DNA of 64,000 bases from contig CACJPB010000001.1 in assembly GCA_902595175.1 (NCBI GenBank), positions 62,001 to 126,000 of the forward strand, given 5' to 3'. The position numbers and the translations under genes are program-made. The notes below the pieces were generated by a model. That model was not told the DNA's origin. It saw nothing but the letters and a program-made list of their open reading frames with translations, and did not search any database. This document shows positions 11,097 through 21,395 of this stretch, piece after piece; the first letter of the stretch is position 1; each line of letters starts with the position of its first letter. Origin of the DNA: an uncultured Prochlorococcus sp. GTDB taxonomy: Bacteria; Cyanobacteriota; Cyanobacteriia; PCC-6307; Cyanobiaceae.

Positions 11097-11387
11097 TCAT
11101 GTGATGAGAAGGAAATATATCTGAAAATTAATAAAACATAATAAATTGCTCATATTCTTAACTTTATTTATCTTTGACATTTCTTTTCTGATAAATGAAG
11201 TTGGATTTTTTAAGGATAAATCAAGTGCTACCAATGGTTTTAGCTGTTCTATAGTTAAAGGGCCAAATTTTACATAACAAAAAAGTGAGACTATAAAAAT
11301 AAATAATGGAGCTAAAAATGTCCCTAAGATTTGTATAAAGCTTTGCGCCGCCGGCATTTTCGGTTGCCGTATTTGTATTTGCTCCAT
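11097..11387 (-). CDS. small hypothetical membrane protein (weak)
   Basis: 96 aa ORF with one hydrophobic stretch FIQILGTFLAPLFIFIVSLFCYV in an otherwise unoccupied gap. Confidence 0.4.
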   Translation of the reverse strand: MEQIQIRQPKMPAAQSFIQILGTFLAPLFIFIVSLFCYVKFGPLTIEQLKPLVALDLSLKNPTSFIRKEMSKINKVKNMSNLLCFINFQIYFLLIT

Positions 11388-11461
11388 ATGATATGCAAGT
11401 TCGAGGTTTTTAGGCTTGCTTAAAAAACTTGTCTTTAAATCTCTGCTTTATAAACAATTCA

Positions 11462-11737
11462 ATGAACAAAGCTGATTTAGTAAACCTTGTTGCTGCTCGT
11501 ACAGAGCTCACAAAAACTGATGTTTCTTTAGTTGTTGATGCAGCTATTGAAACTATTGTTGACTCAGTAGTGGAAGGCAAAAAAGTCTCCTTACTAGGAT
11601 TTGGTTCTTTCGAGCCAAGAGATCGTTCTGCAAGACAGGGATTAAACCCTAAGACAGGCGAAAAAATAGCAATACCTGCTAAAAGAGTTCCAACATTTTC
11701 TGCAGGTAAACTTTTTAAGGATAGAGTTCAAGGGTAA
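11462..11737 (+). CDS. hupB: HU-family DNA-binding protein
   Basis: MNKADLVNLVAARTELTKTDVSLVVDA...LLGFGSFEPRDRSARQGLNPKTGEKIAIPAKRVPTFSAGKLFKDRV; ATG at 11462. Confidence 0.96.
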   Translation: MNKADLVNLVAARTELTKTDVSLVVDAAIETIVDSVVEGKKVSLLGFGSFEPRDRSARQGLNPKTGEKIAIPAKRVPTFSAGKLFKDRVQG

Positions 11738-11769
11738 TCTTTTTAATCTATTTCTTCTTTTAATGGCAA

Positions 11770-11798
11770 GGTGCTCTTTTAGAGCATCTTTTTTTTTA
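11770..11798 (+). terminator. Rho-independent terminator downstream of HU gene
   Basis: GTGCTC-TTTTA-GAGCAT hairpin followed by T9 tract. Confidence 0.8.
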
Positions 11799-11874
11799 AT
11801 TTCAATAAAATGGAAACAGCTAAATGTTCAAAACTATTAACAAGGTATCTCAAATTTTGAAATCTCTAGAAGTA

Positions 11875-12183
11875 ATGAAATATTTAACTTTTTTATTACT
11901 AAAATTTTTGTTATTTAATTTTGTTATGGCAGAAACAATACCAACAAAATCCAAGATTTTAAAAAACGCAAGTCATTGTACTAAAGATTCTCAAGCCCAA
12001 GTTTGTAAAGAGTTAGTTTTTGAAATAGAAAAACTTCAGTTACTTGTATTTGACCAAAATAGATTCAAATGTCAATCAAGTTTATTGGGATTGCAGTCGG
12101 CAATTATTGAAGCTCATTTTTTAAAAAATATCTCAAATGAAAGAATTTCGTTTACGATCCCATATGTGATTAAAAATTGTTAA
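11875..12183 (+). CDS. small secreted four-cysteine hypothetical protein
   Basis: Signal-peptide-like MKYLTFLLLKFLLFNFVMA then ASHCTKDSQAQVCKEL...FKCQSS...KNC; internal ATG at 11875 preferred to 11824. Confidence 0.6.
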   Translation: MKYLTFLLLKFLLFNFVMAETIPTKSKILKNASHCTKDSQAQVCKELVFEIEKLQLLVFDQNRFKCQSSLLGLQSAIIEAHFLKNISNERISFTIPYVIKNC

Positions 12184-12237
12184 TTATTAAAAAAATTTAT
12201 TTTTTTGGAATATTATAAATTTGGATTTTAAGTTTTA

Positions 12238-12483
12238 ATGGTAAAAGGTTTCTCTGATAATGAAGTTAAAAATGATGCTGCAATAAAAGAATCAAAAAAA
12301 GAAAAAAAAGGCTTAGCAGCTTTTCTTAAAGGCAAGAAATTTACGTACACTTTGCCAGGTAAAAAACAAATAAATATTTTTGGATCAATAGTATTAGGCT
12401 TAAATTTGATTTTAATATTGCTAGTCATCCTTTATTTAAAGAATCAAGAATTCCATGACTTTGTTTTTAATGTTGGCCGTTAA
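12238..12483 (+). CDS. hypothetical basic single-TM protein
   Basis: 81 aa; Lys-rich N-terminus, C-terminal TM IFGSIVLGLNLILILLVILYL. Confidence 0.6.
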   Translation: MVKGFSDNEVKNDAAIKESKKEKKGLAAFLKGKKFTYTLPGKKQINIFGSIVLGLNLILILLVILYLKNQEFHDFVFNVGR

Positions 12484-12538
12484 ATATTTTAGATCGAAAA
12501 AATTTTTTAAATGATATATTAAAATTTTAGAAATTCTT

Positions 12539-12796
12539 ATGAAGATAGTAAATTTAGTATTTCAAGTATTTTTTTTGTTAGTTATACTTCTGTTTTTGAT
12601 ATATTTTCTTACCGGTTATGACTCAGCTTTTGAGGCAGATCAGAATTGTCATTCATATCTCTCAAGTTACGATACCATATCTAGAAATTATGGTTGTGAT
12701 CATGATACTGAGACACATCAGTGGATACTTTACGAGTCAAATGACAAAAATGAACCAGCTAAAATTATTAAGAAATTTAGGTACAAATTTTTATAA
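12539..12796 (+). CDS. hypothetical N-terminally anchored small protein
   Basis: 85 aa; N-terminal TM VFFLLVILLFLIYFLTGY, then C-rich YD...NCHSYLSSYDTISRNYGCDHDTETHQWIL. Confidence 0.55.
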   Translation: MKIVNLVFQVFFLLVILLFLIYFLTGYDSAFEADQNCHSYLSSYDTISRNYGCDHDTETHQWILYESNDKNEPAKIIKKFRYKFL

Positions 12797-13003
12797 ATCA
12801 AATTTTTTATAAAAAAACTTTGCACCTATTATTGATAATATTGCTGTAATTGCGAAAGTAAGATACTGATATATGCTTCCTTCTAAGTAAATTTTATTCT
12901 TATAAAGAGGATAATCAATTAAAGAGCCTAATGTTCCCCAAATTATTACCCACACAGATATGTATAGGATTGCTTTTATTGGATTAGATTTTTTTTCTTC
13001 CAT
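12791..13003 (-). CDS. hypothetical two-TM protein
   Basis: 70 aa, two hydrophobic helices; consecutive with HLIP gene on same strand. Confidence 0.6.
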   Translation of the reverse strand: MEEKKSNPIKAILYISVWVIIWGTLGSLIDYPLYKNKIYLEGSIYQYLTFAITAILSIIGAKFFYKKFDL

Positions 13004-13005
13004 TT

Positions 13006-13230
13006 TTAATTGATACCAAAAATTGAAGAAGTCACAGGCCTGCCACTAAAAACCAACTCGGTTAATATGAGCATTAAGAATCCAATCATAGCTGCTCTAC
13101 CATTTACAAGCTCAGCACTGCTATTAAATCCAAAAACATTCTTAACTTCATCTCCCTGATTGTCTACCCATTTTGAGTATTCATTATCACTTGATGATGT
13201 ATTACTGATATCATCATTTTGATTTTCCAT
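13006..13230 (-). CDS. hli: high-light-inducible protein (HLIP / Hli)
   Basis: Chlorophyll-binding-like motif ELVNGRAAMIGFLMLILTELVFSGRPV; ATG at 13230 preferred. Confidence 0.88.
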   Translation of the reverse strand: MENQNDDISNTSSSDNEYSKWVDNQGDEVKNVFGFNSSAELVNGRAAMIGFLMLILTELVFSGRPVTSSIFGIN

Positions 13231-13294
13231 TGGAGAGCCTTTTTCTTGCATTGTTTTTTTGGTTAATTCTAATAATTTTTAAACTAATTTATTA

Positions 13295-14320
13295 TCAAAT
13301 TAAACTCGATATTATAAAAAAAATTAAAGCAAAAATTATTATCCATAAAAATTGTAATCTCGTAATTAAGTGACAGATTAATTTGATTTTTTCTTCAGTG
13401 CAATTATCTCCAGTCTCATTAATTATTGGCTTTTCAATAATTTCATTTTTATATTTACTTTTACCTCCCAATTTAATACCGGAAATATAGGCAAATATAG
13501 CTTCTGAAATCCCAGCATTGGGCGAATCATATTTTTTACCATCAAGATAACTTTTTTTTATGATTGATCCATAATCATTAACTTTGGAGCTTACTAAAGG
13601 TAACGTTATTAAAACTAATCTTGAAGGAATAAATGTAAAAATATCTTCGATTTTTGCACTGAAAAAACCCAAATATCTAAAATAATCATATTTGTAACCT
13701 ATCATTGAATCTAAAGTACTTATGGCTTTATAAGAAAAACCAAGTGATAAAGGTCCTGGTAGAAAAATTGAATACTTCATAAAAATAATTCCAATAAAAA
13801 TCCAAAATAATGGTCCAAATATTCCATCAACAGAATTTTCGGTAAGGCTTTCTGTACTTGATCTCAAGAGATGTTTTATAGAAGATGACCTTACATCCCT
13901 ACTTACTATTCTTTGTACCTTCTCTCTAATTATTTTCTTATTTTGGTTATTAATTTCCTTTCGTTCTATTAGCTTTGCAATCTCTTTCACACTTGAAATA
14001 AGTCCCTTAGTCGCAATACAACTTGAAAGACCAAAAAAAATTAACAATCCAACAAAAAAATGATTTCTCGATTGCACATAACTTAGTTCTATTAATTTCC
14101 CTAAACCAAAACTCATTCCAATAGTGGATATAGCTACGAAGAAACCACCCCAAAACAATATATTTTTATTTTCTCCAAAATTATTTATTAGGTAATCAGA
14201 TATTTTTTTAATGTAAACGCCGATTACTTGAACAGGGTGGATAAAAAATCTTGGATCGCCGATCAACAAATCAAAACCAATCGATCCAAGGAATATTAAA
14301 AATAAATTTATTTCAGCCAA
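13295..14320 (-). CDS. cobD: adenosylcobinamide-phosphate synthase
   Basis: CbiB family: [43 protein letters not shown]. Confidence 0.92.
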   Translation of the reverse strand: MAEINLFLIFLGSIGFDLLIGDPRFFIHPVQVIGVYIKKISDYLINNFGENKNILFWGGFFVAISTIGMSFGLGKLIELSYVQSRNHFFVGLLIFFGLSSCIATKGLISSVKEIAKLIERKEINNQNKKIIREKVQRIVSRDVRSSSIKHLLRSSTESLTENSVDGIFGPLFWIFIGIIFMKYSIFLPGPLSLGFSYKAISTLDSMIGYKYDYFRYLGFFSAKIEDIFTFIPSRLVLITLPLVSSKVNDYGSIIKKSYLDGKKYDSPNAGISEAIFAYISGIKLGGKSKYKNEIIEKPIINETGDNCTEEKIKLICHLITRLQFLWIIIFALIFFIISSLI

Positions 14321-15297
14321 CTGAACATCGAGCGCAGACCTTTACCCACTTTCTCAATTTCGTGTTTTGAGTTCTCTTCTCTTAATTTTGTCATTAAGGG
14401 TTTGTTTTTATCGCATTCTTCCACAAAATTCTTAGCGAAAGTTCCATCTTGTATATCTTTTAGAATTTTCTGCATTTCTTTCTTTGTATCACTATTAATA
14501 AGTCTTTTACCACTTACATAATCTCCATATTCTGCAGTATTTGAAATGGAATCTCGCATTTGAGATAAGCCTCCCTTCACCATTAAATCAACAATAAGTT
14601 TTACTTCATGTAAGCATTCGAAGTAAGCAAGTTCGGGTTGATAACCTGCCTCTACAAGAGTTTCAAATCCTGACTTGACCAGTTCTGATAATCCTCCGCA
14701 CAAAACCGCTTGTTCGCCAAATAAATCAGTTTCTGTCTCTTCTTTAAAGTTTGTTTCAAGAATCCCAGCTCTCGTTCCTCCAATTCCTTTGGCGTAAGCC
14801 ATTGCCAATGATCTTGCACTTCCGGAAGAATCCTGCTCAACTGCAAAGAGTGCTGGAACTCCTTGACCATTCTGATATTCCCAACGAACAGTGTGTCCAG
14901 GTCCTTTTGGGGCAATCATTACAACATCCACAAAACTAGGAGGTTTGATAAGTCCGAATCTTATATTGAAGCCATGAGCAAAACTTAGTATCTTTCCTTC
15001 TTTTAAGTTTGGTTCTATTTCCTTAAGGTAAACATCTTTCTGAAACTCATCTGGGAGTAAAATCATAATCCAGTCTGCTTTTTCGCAAGCTTCAGAAACA
15101 TTAAAGACTTGTAGACCATCGCTAATGGCTTTGCTTTCAGACTTACTTCCTTTATATAATCCAACAATTACATCCATACCGCTGTCTTTAAGATTTAGGG
15201 CATGTGCATGACCTTGTGATCCATATCCAATAATCGCTATTGTTTTATTATTTAAAAGACTTAGATCTGCATCTGTGTCGTAAAAGAGTTGGGTCAT
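14308..15297 (-). CDS. ilvC: ketol-acid reductoisomerase
   Basis: [47 protein letters not shown]. Confidence 0.97.
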   Translation of the reverse strand: MTQLFYDTDADLSLLNNKTIAIIGYGSQGHAHALNLKDSGMDVIVGLYKGSKSESKAISDGLQVFNVSEACEKADWIMILLPDEFQKDVYLKEIEPNLKEGKILSFAHGFNIRFGLIKPPSFVDVVMIAPKGPGHTVRWEYQNGQGVPALFAVEQDSSGSARSLAMAYAKGIGGTRAGILETNFKEETETDLFGEQAVLCGGLSELVKSGFETLVEAGYQPELAYFECLHEVKLIVDLMVKGGLSQMRDSISNTAEYGDYVSGKRLINSDTKKEMQKILKDIQDGTFAKNFVEECDKNKPLMTKLREENSKHEIEKVGKGLRSMFSWLK

Positions 15298-15408
15298 TAG
15301 TTGTAGTTTCTTTGCGTTTAATAGTTATTATTTTAGACATTAAGGTGGTAATAAACCAAAAAAATTATTAATTTAAAAAATTAAAATTAAAATATTAATT
15401 TAGGAAGT

Positions 15409-16020
15409 TTAAGACTGATTTGCTTCGCTTGGATGTGTAATTACTCTATCAATTAATCCATAATTTTTTGCTTCCTCCGCACTTAGAAAATAATCTCTAT
15501 CAGTATCTTTTTCAATTTTCTCAAATGATTGGCCTGTCATATCTGCCATAGACATGTTTAACATATCTTTAATTCTTAAAATTTCCTTGGCTTCTATTTC
15601 AATATCACTTGCTTGGCGTTGAGAGGTCCCTCCTAATGGTTGATGAATCATTATTCTGCTGTGAGGCAAAGCAACTCTTTTACCTTTTGTCCCAGCGGCC
15701 AATAGGAACGCTCCCATGGAGGCTGCGAGGCCTACGCATATAGTTACTACATCACTTTTTACGTATTTAATAGTGTCATAAATTGCCAAGCCAGCAGTTA
15801 CTGATCCTCCTGGGCTATTTATATACAGATAGATAGGTTTGGAATTATCGTCGGAATCTAGATAAAGCATTTGTGCAACAAGGCTATTAGCAATACCATC
15901 ATTCACTTCTTGTCCAAGAAAAAGAATTCTTTCAACACCTAGTCTTGTATATATGTCGACCCATCTTTCGTATTGACTTCCTGGAAGTCTGTAAGGCACG
16001 CTTGGAGTTCCTATTGGCAT
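15409..16020 (-). CDS. clpP: ATP-dependent Clp protease proteolytic subunit (catalytically competent)
   Basis: [34 protein letters not shown] (Ser), [11 protein letters not shown] (His). Confidence 0.95.
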   Translation of the reverse strand: MPIGTPSVPYRLPGSQYERWVDIYTRLGVERILFLGQEVNDGIANSLVAQMLYLDSDDNSKPIYLYINSPGGSVTAGLAIYDTIKYVKSDVVTICVGLAASMGAFLLAAGTKGKRVALPHSRIMIHQPLGGTSQRQASDIEIEAKEILRIKDMLNMSMADMTGQSFEKIEKDTDRDYFLSAEEAKNYGLIDRVITHPSEANQS

Positions 16021-16043
16021 GATTTTAAAATTGTTTGTGAGGG

Positions 16044-16715
16044 TTAAATTTTATTTGGGAGATCTTTTTGACTTGTGAGTATTCTATCGATAACTCCATA
16101 ATCTAATGCTTCTTGGGGGTTGAGATAACTCATCCTGTCAGAGTCTTTTGAGAGTTCTTCGATCGTCTTTCCAGTATTACGAGACAATATCTCAAGCATT
16201 GATTTTTTGTTTTTCAAAACTTCCTCAGCTCTTATTTGGATATCGGTTGCTTGGCCTCTTGCTCCGCTTATAGGTTGATGCAAAACAATAGAAGCATGCG
16301 GAAGAGCGGCTCTTTGTCCCTTAGTGCCAGATGAAAGAATAACTGCAGCAGTACCCATTGCTTGTCCGATACATATCGTGTGTACTGGAGGCTTAATATA
16401 GCTTATGGTATCGCAGATAGCGAAAGCTTCTGTTTCAAAACCAACTGCGTCACCAGTGTACCAACTTGTCCCAGTTGAATTGATATAGAAATATATTGGT
16501 TTTTCTGGATCCTCAAACTCTAAATAAAGAAGTTGAGCAATGATTAGCTCAGTAACATCCATTCCTAGTTGTCTTTTCGCATCATCATCTGAAAATAATG
16601 GTAAACCAAGATAAACAATTCGCTCTTTCAGTAAAAGAGAGGGGAGATCTGGGGGCGGGGTCCTCATAACGGTGTTTTCGCCGTAATAAGGAGCAGATAC
16701 AGTCATTTGTATCAC
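16044..16715 (-). CDS. clpR: ClpR (ClpP-like, catalytic Ser absent)
   Basis: ClpP fold motifs but [16 protein letters not shown] replaces GxAASMG. Confidence 0.9.
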   Translation of the reverse strand: MIQMTVSAPYYGENTVMRTPPPDLPSLLLKERIVYLGLPLFSDDDAKRQLGMDVTELIIAQLLYLEFEDPEKPIYFYINSTGTSWYTGDAVGFETEAFAICDTISYIKPPVHTICIGQAMGTAAVILSSGTKGQRAALPHASIVLHQPISGARGQATDIQIRAEEVLKNKKSMLEILSRNTGKTIEELSKDSDRMSYLNPQEALDYGVIDRILTSQKDLPNKI

Positions 16716-16747
16716 AAAAATTAAGATTGAACTGATTCTAGCTAGAT

Positions 16748-17857
16748 TTAGCCCTGTGTCGCTGGTGATTTAAAAGATTTGTTTGACTCAGGATTATTTA
16801 TTAGTTTTCCAAAGACCATTCTTCCCGTGGGAGTTTGTAATGCTCCTGTGATGACAATATCTAATCTGCTTCCAACAAAATTCTTTGCCTCATCAATAAC
16901 AACCATTGTGCCGTCATCTAAATATCCAATACCTTGCATTTTTTCTTTGCCTTCTCTCACGATTTTTATATTAAGTGACTCTCCTGGTTGAACTTCTGGC
17001 CTTAAAGCAATAACCAAATCACTCAAATTCATAACTTTTAATTCTTTAACTTCAGCGATCTGAGAAAGATTATAATCAGCCGTAATTAAAGTTCCTGTCA
17101 TGTCCTCAGTAATTTTAAGGAGTTTTTCATCTACCCCATTACCCTCATACTTTGTTGGGTTTATTACAAGTCTTCTGCCATATAAATCTCTTAATTCTTT
17201 TAATAACTTGAGCCCTCTTCTGCCTTTCGACCTTTTTTCATTACTGCTTGAGTCAGCTAAAGTTTGTAATTCATCAATTACACTTTGAGCAACAATTAAT
17301 TGCCCTTCCAATAAGCCACAACTTAATAGGCCATTGATTCTTCCATCAATAATTACGCTAGTATCTAGGATTTTTGGACTTGCAGCAGGGAGGATACCTT
17401 CATTGACTAGATATGCATCAGTGTTATTTGGATTGAATAATCTCAATAATGTTCTTCCATGGGTATCTGCCAACTTATAACCAAGCACACCAAAGAAAAT
17501 ATTGCTTAATATAGCTGCTAATGGTTTTGCGAAAAAAACCTCTCTAGGGAAGGGAATTAATAGTATTGGAGCTAGTAGGAGATTCGCAACAAGTAATCCT
17601 AAAATTAATCCAACGGACCTACTTATTAATAAGTCCGTTGGCATTGTTCTTATTTGATCAAGAAAAGTCTTTCTAAGTTGAAGGAATACGAAACCAGCTG
17701 CTAATCCTACAAAAAAACCAATTATTGCTAAAACAATTCTAAAACCTTCTACATTAGATACCTGTTTGAGTATATCAACTGGCAATAAATCAACACCAAG
17801 CCACCCGGAAGCAGCCCCAGAGAATACAAATAAAATTAATACTAAGATATCTGTCAT
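16748..17857 (-). CDS. PIN/TRAM-domain membrane protein (YacL family)
   Basis: N-terminal TM helices, PIN KILDTSVIIDGRINGLLSCG, C-terminal TRAM EGKEKMQGIGYLDDGTMVVIDEAKNFVG. Confidence 0.9.
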   Translation of the reverse strand: MTDILVLILFVFSGAASGWLGVDLLPVDILKQVSNVEGFRIVLAIIGFFVGLAAGFVFLQLRKTFLDQIRTMPTDLLISRSVGLILGLLVANLLLAPILLIPFPREVFFAKPLAAILSNIFFGVLGYKLADTHGRTLLRLFNPNNTDAYLVNEGILPAASPKILDTSVIIDGRINGLLSCGLLEGQLIVAQSVIDELQTLADSSSNEKRSKGRRGLKLLKELRDLYGRRLVINPTKYEGNGVDEKLLKITEDMTGTLITADYNLSQIAEVKELKVMNLSDLVIALRPEVQPGESLNIKIVREGKEKMQGIGYLDDGTMVVIDEAKNFVGSRLDIVITGALQTPTGRMVFGKLINNPESNKSFKSPATQG

Positions 17858-17953
17858 ATCTATAATCTACTAGGATTTATTAATTGAGTAAATAAGGATT
17901 TTATTTTTTTCGATCCTTAATACTTTTTTGGAGCTTAAAAATGAATTTAGATT

Positions 17954-19177
17954 ATGAATAAGTTTCCAAGGAGTGCTTATGTGCACATTCCTTTTTGCCA
18001 CAGAAGATGTTTTTATTGTGATTTTGCAGTTATTCCACTAGGAAACAACGTTGAAACTTTAAAAGGTTATGGAAGCAAAACTGTTCAAGAGTATTTGCAA
18101 TTTTTATATAAAGAAATATTGTCAATTAAGCATAAATCACCTCTCTCAACGATTTATATAGGAGGTGGTACGCCATCAATTTTAGATCCTACACAAATAA
18201 AAGAATTAATTCATCTTTTTAAAGAAAATTATGGAATTGACTATGGGGCTGAAATCACTATGGAGGTTGATCCAGCTAGTTTTACTCAAGATGATCTTTA
18301 TGGATTCATAAATGCTGGAATAAATAGGTTTAGTCTTGGAGTACAAAGTTTTAATAATCAGATTCTTCAAAAGTCGGGAAGGCGCCATTTGGGAGAAGAT
18401 GCAGAAAAATCTTGTTTATGGTTGAAGAGAGAATATGATTCTGGGTTAATAAAAAGCTGGAGTTTAGATTTAATTCAAAACTTGCCACTTAGTGGATTTA
18501 AAGAATGGCGTGATGACTTAAAAAAAGCAATAACATTTTCACCACCGCATCTATCTGTTTACGATCTAAATATTGAAAATGGGACTGCTTTTAAAAAATT
18601 AGTTAATTTAGGAAAATTAAAACTCCCAAGTGATGAAGAAGCTTTTAGAAATAGTGAATCAACCCATCTAATTTTAAAAAACTCAGGGTATTCAAGATAT
18701 GAAATCTCAAACTATTGCCTTCCGCGACATCAATCGAGACATAATAGAGTTTATTGGAGTGGTTTAGGCTGGTGGGGTTTTGGACAAGGTTCCACTAGTT
18801 CACCTTGGGGGGAAAAGTTAACTAGACCAAGAGTAAGTAAAGAATATAAAGAATGGGTAACTAGACAATACGAATTTAATTTGGATTCATCCCTAATTAA
18901 CAAGGATTTTGTCTATAAAGAACTTGATGAGAAAATAATGTTGGGATTAAGACTCAAAGAGGGTGTAGATATCAAAGAATTGTTTAAAGAACAAAACTGG
19001 GAAAACAAAAAATTTGAAAGCAACTTCATTAGATTACTTAAAGAATGGGAAAGATTTCTTGAAAGTGGTTTATTAGTGAGAAAAGGGAATAGATTCTTTT
19101 TAAGTGAGCCTAATGGAATGGAACTAAGCAATCAAGTTCTTGTTTCTATGTTTAAGTGGTGGGATGAGATTAATTAA
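17954..19177 (+). CDS. hemW: radical SAM heme chaperone HemW / coproporphyrinogen III oxidase-like
   Basis: AYVHIPFCHRRCFYCDFAV CxxxCxxC, IYIGGGTPS. Confidence 0.92.
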   Translation: MNKFPRSAYVHIPFCHRRCFYCDFAVIPLGNNVETLKGYGSKTVQEYLQFLYKEILSIKHKSPLSTIYIGGGTPSILDPTQIKELIHLFKENYGIDYGAEITMEVDPASFTQDDLYGFINAGINRFSLGVQSFNNQILQKSGRRHLGEDAEKSCLWLKREYDSGLIKSWSLDLIQNLPLSGFKEWRDDLKKAITFSPPHLSVYDLNIENGTAFKKLVNLGKLKLPSDEEAFRNSESTHLILKNSGYSRYEISNYCLPRHQSRHNRVYWSGLGWWGFGQGSTSSPWGEKLTRPRVSKEYKEWVTRQYEFNLDSSLINKDFVYKELDEKIMLGLRLKEGVDIKELFKEQNWENKKFESNFIRLLKEWERFLESGLLVRKGNRFFLSEPNGMELSNQVLVSMFKWWDEIN

Positions 19178-19943
19178 GTCTTTCACAATCTACCCATTCT
19201 TTTAATTTATCCTTAAATAATTTCTTACCTTGGATAATTGGTTGGCAAAATGGTGGTTGATCATCATTGAGGCCTAACAAATCTGCAGTAACTCTTACTT
19301 GCCCATCGCAATAATTACCTGCACCTATACCTATTGTGGGAATTGTTAAAGAATTTTGTATTTCTTTAGCAAGCAAATCAGGAATATGTTCAAGAACTAT
19401 TGAAAAACATCCTAATTCCTCAAGGATTGAAGCATCTTTCTTGATTTTTTCTTGGCTTGCTAGGCTTTCTCCTTGTTTTCTTAATCCAATATTTAGATAG
19501 CTTTGTGGTGTAAGACCTATATGACCCATAACAGGAATTCCCATTCTTATTAATCTAGAAATAACTTTTTGTATTTCTGGTTCAGCTCCTTCTACTTTTA
19601 CCGCTTTTGCATATGTGCTCTGAATGATTTTCCCTGCATACTCAACAGCTTTATCCTCACCACATTGGTAAGTCAGAAAAGGCATATCTGAAACGACTAA
19701 AGGTTGTTCCTCAATTTTCTTCTTAAATCCTCTTGAAACTGCATTAGTATGATAAATTATGTTTTCTAAAGTTAATGGCAATGTTGATTTGTATCCTAAG
19801 CAGACCATTGCTAATGAATCTCCTACTAGTACGAGATCAACATTTGCTTGTTCTGCAATAGATCCTGATATGGAGTCCCATGCAGTTAGTGCAATGATTT
19901 TGCGAGATTTTTTTTTATAATTAACTAGGTCTGAGGGTAACAT
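19170..19943 (-). CDS. panB: 3-methyl-2-oxobutanoate hydroxymethyltransferase
   Basis: KIIALTAWDSISGSIAEQANVDLVLVGDSLAMVCLGYKSTLPLTLE; GHIGLTPQS. Confidence 0.95.
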   Translation of the reverse strand: MLPSDLVNYKKKSRKIIALTAWDSISGSIAEQANVDLVLVGDSLAMVCLGYKSTLPLTLENIIYHTNAVSRGFKKKIEEQPLVVSDMPFLTYQCGEDKAVEYAGKIIQSTYAKAVKVEGAEPEIQKVISRLIRMGIPVMGHIGLTPQSYLNIGLRKQGESLASQEKIKKDASILEELGCFSIVLEHIPDLLAKEIQNSLTIPTIGIGAGNYCDGQVRVTADLLGLNDDQPPFCQPIIQGKKLFKDKLKEWVDCERLN

Positions 19944-19990
19944 AATAAATTTTATGTATCTTTTTTAATCAAGAATTGCTAATATGTTTC

Positions 19991-20086
19991 TGACTCGGCC
20001 TTTCGCGGTTTTAACGCCTAAACCTGGTCAGGACCGGAAGGTAGCAGCCACAAGGGATGCTTGAGGCAGGCGAGATAACCGAGTCA
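19991..20086 (+). ncRNA. ffs: Signal recognition particle RNA (4.5S)
   Basis: Conserved apical core CCTGGTCAGGACCGGAAGGTAGCAGCCACAAGGGATG and closing stem TGACTCGG...CCGAGTCA. Confidence 0.93.
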
Positions 20087-20100
20087 CTCTATTTTACCTT

Positions 20101-21216
20101 TTAACCTATATCTTTTTTATTTTGCCTTAATCTCAAAAATTCAGGAATGCTGGCTCCCGACTCTTTATTATCGGAGTAATTATATAAAGGTTGATTAGAT
20201 AATCTGTTTTTTATTCTTTGCTGATTTAATGGTTGGGTTGTTTCAAATCCTGTGGCAATTACAGTAACTTGTATCTCCCCTTCCATTGCCTCATCTACAA
20301 CGGCACCAACAATAATATTTGCTTCTTGATCAACAACATCATAAATAATTTCAGATGCAGAGGTCATGTCTTCTAAAGTCATGTCTTTGCCACCAGTAAT
20401 ATTTATAACGCAGCCTTTAGCTCCATCAATTCTAGCTGCCTCTAACAAAGGACTATTCATTGCTGCCTGTGCTGCCTCTATAGCTCTCGATCTTCCTGAA
20501 CCTATACCTATTCCGAGGAGAGCCGTGCCAGCTTCAGTCATAACTGATCTTACGTCAGCAAAATCAACGTTAACTAATCCTGGGCAAGTAATTATGTCAC
20601 TTATGCCTTTGACTCCCATCCTTAGAACATCATCGGCATTCCTAAATGCTTCTTGAAGAGGAGCTCCTGCTATAACGTCTTTTAATCGGTCGTTTGGGAT
20701 CACTATAAGAGTATCAACGTTTTCAGCTAGTCTTGCAATCCCCTCCTCTGCTTGCCGCATTCTTCTTTTTCCTTCAAAAGAAAATGGTTTGGTAACTATA
20801 CCTACTGTTAGAGCCCCACTTTGTTTTGCTACTTCTGCAACAACGGGAGCTGCACCTGTGCCAGTTCCTCCACCCATTCCAGCGGCTATAAAAACTAGAT
20901 CAGATCCCTCTAAAGCTTGTTGAAGCTCTTCTTTTGATTCTTCGGCTGCTTTTTGCCCAATACTTGGATTACCTCCTGCACCTAAACCTCTAGTAAGGTT
21001 TTGTCCAAGTTGAACCCTACTTTCTGCAGAAGATTGAAGTAGGGCTTGTGCATCTGTATTAAGAACTCTAAATGAAACACCTTCTAAATCACTATTTATC
21101 ATTCTATTTACTGCATTACTGCCACCACCACCTACACCAATAACTTCTATTTTGGCATTTTGGCTTGGAAGGATTTCTCTCGATTGATCAAAGTTTGGAT
21201 TGTTACCGAAGCTCAT
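20101..21216 (-). CDS. ftsZ: cell division protein FtsZ
   Basis: [33 protein letters not shown] tubulin-like signatures. Confidence 0.98.
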   Translation of the reverse strand: MSFGNNPNFDQSREILPSQNAKIEVIGVGGGGSNAVNRMINSDLEGVSFRVLNTDAQALLQSSAESRVQLGQNLTRGLGAGGNPSIGQKAAEESKEELQQALEGSDLVFIAAGMGGGTGTGAAPVVAEVAKQSGALTVGIVTKPFSFEGKRRMRQAEEGIARLAENVDTLIVIPNDRLKDVIAGAPLQEAFRNADDVLRMGVKGISDIITCPGLVNVDFADVRSVMTEAGTALLGIGIGSGRSRAIEAAQAAMNSPLLEAARIDGAKGCVINITGGKDMTLEDMTSASEIIYDVVDQEANIIVGAVVDEAMEGEIQVTVIATGFETTQPLNQQRIKNRLSNQPLYNYSDNKESGASIPEFLRLRQNKKDIG

Positions 21217-21395
21217 CTCTTAATAGGGATCTATTACTAGTATTGGGTGCATTATGAACTTACTGCGCTCATCTGTAGGAATTTGTTGAGGAAAATCCTA
21301 AAAATATTTATTTATTAAATATTTTGTTTTGAATGCAAAACCCATATCAACACTACAATAATTAAAAAAAATTACTCAAAATCCTTTTTCAAATA

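Noticed and set aside
12618-12812. ORF 64 aa on + strand
   Set aside because: Alternate frame of the better supported 12539-12796 ORF, which has a proper N-terminal TM.
14652-14915. ORF 87 aa on - strand
   Set aside because: Out-of-frame reading inside ilvC.
15340-15408. AT-only repeats (ATTAATTTAAAAAATTAAAATTAAAATATTAATTTA) as a possible regulatory element
   Set aside because: Expected by chance at this base composition in an intergenic spacer; no stem with T-tract.
20366-20656. ORF 96 aa on + strand
   Set aside because: Antisense within highly conserved ftsZ; composition explained by the complementary coding strand.
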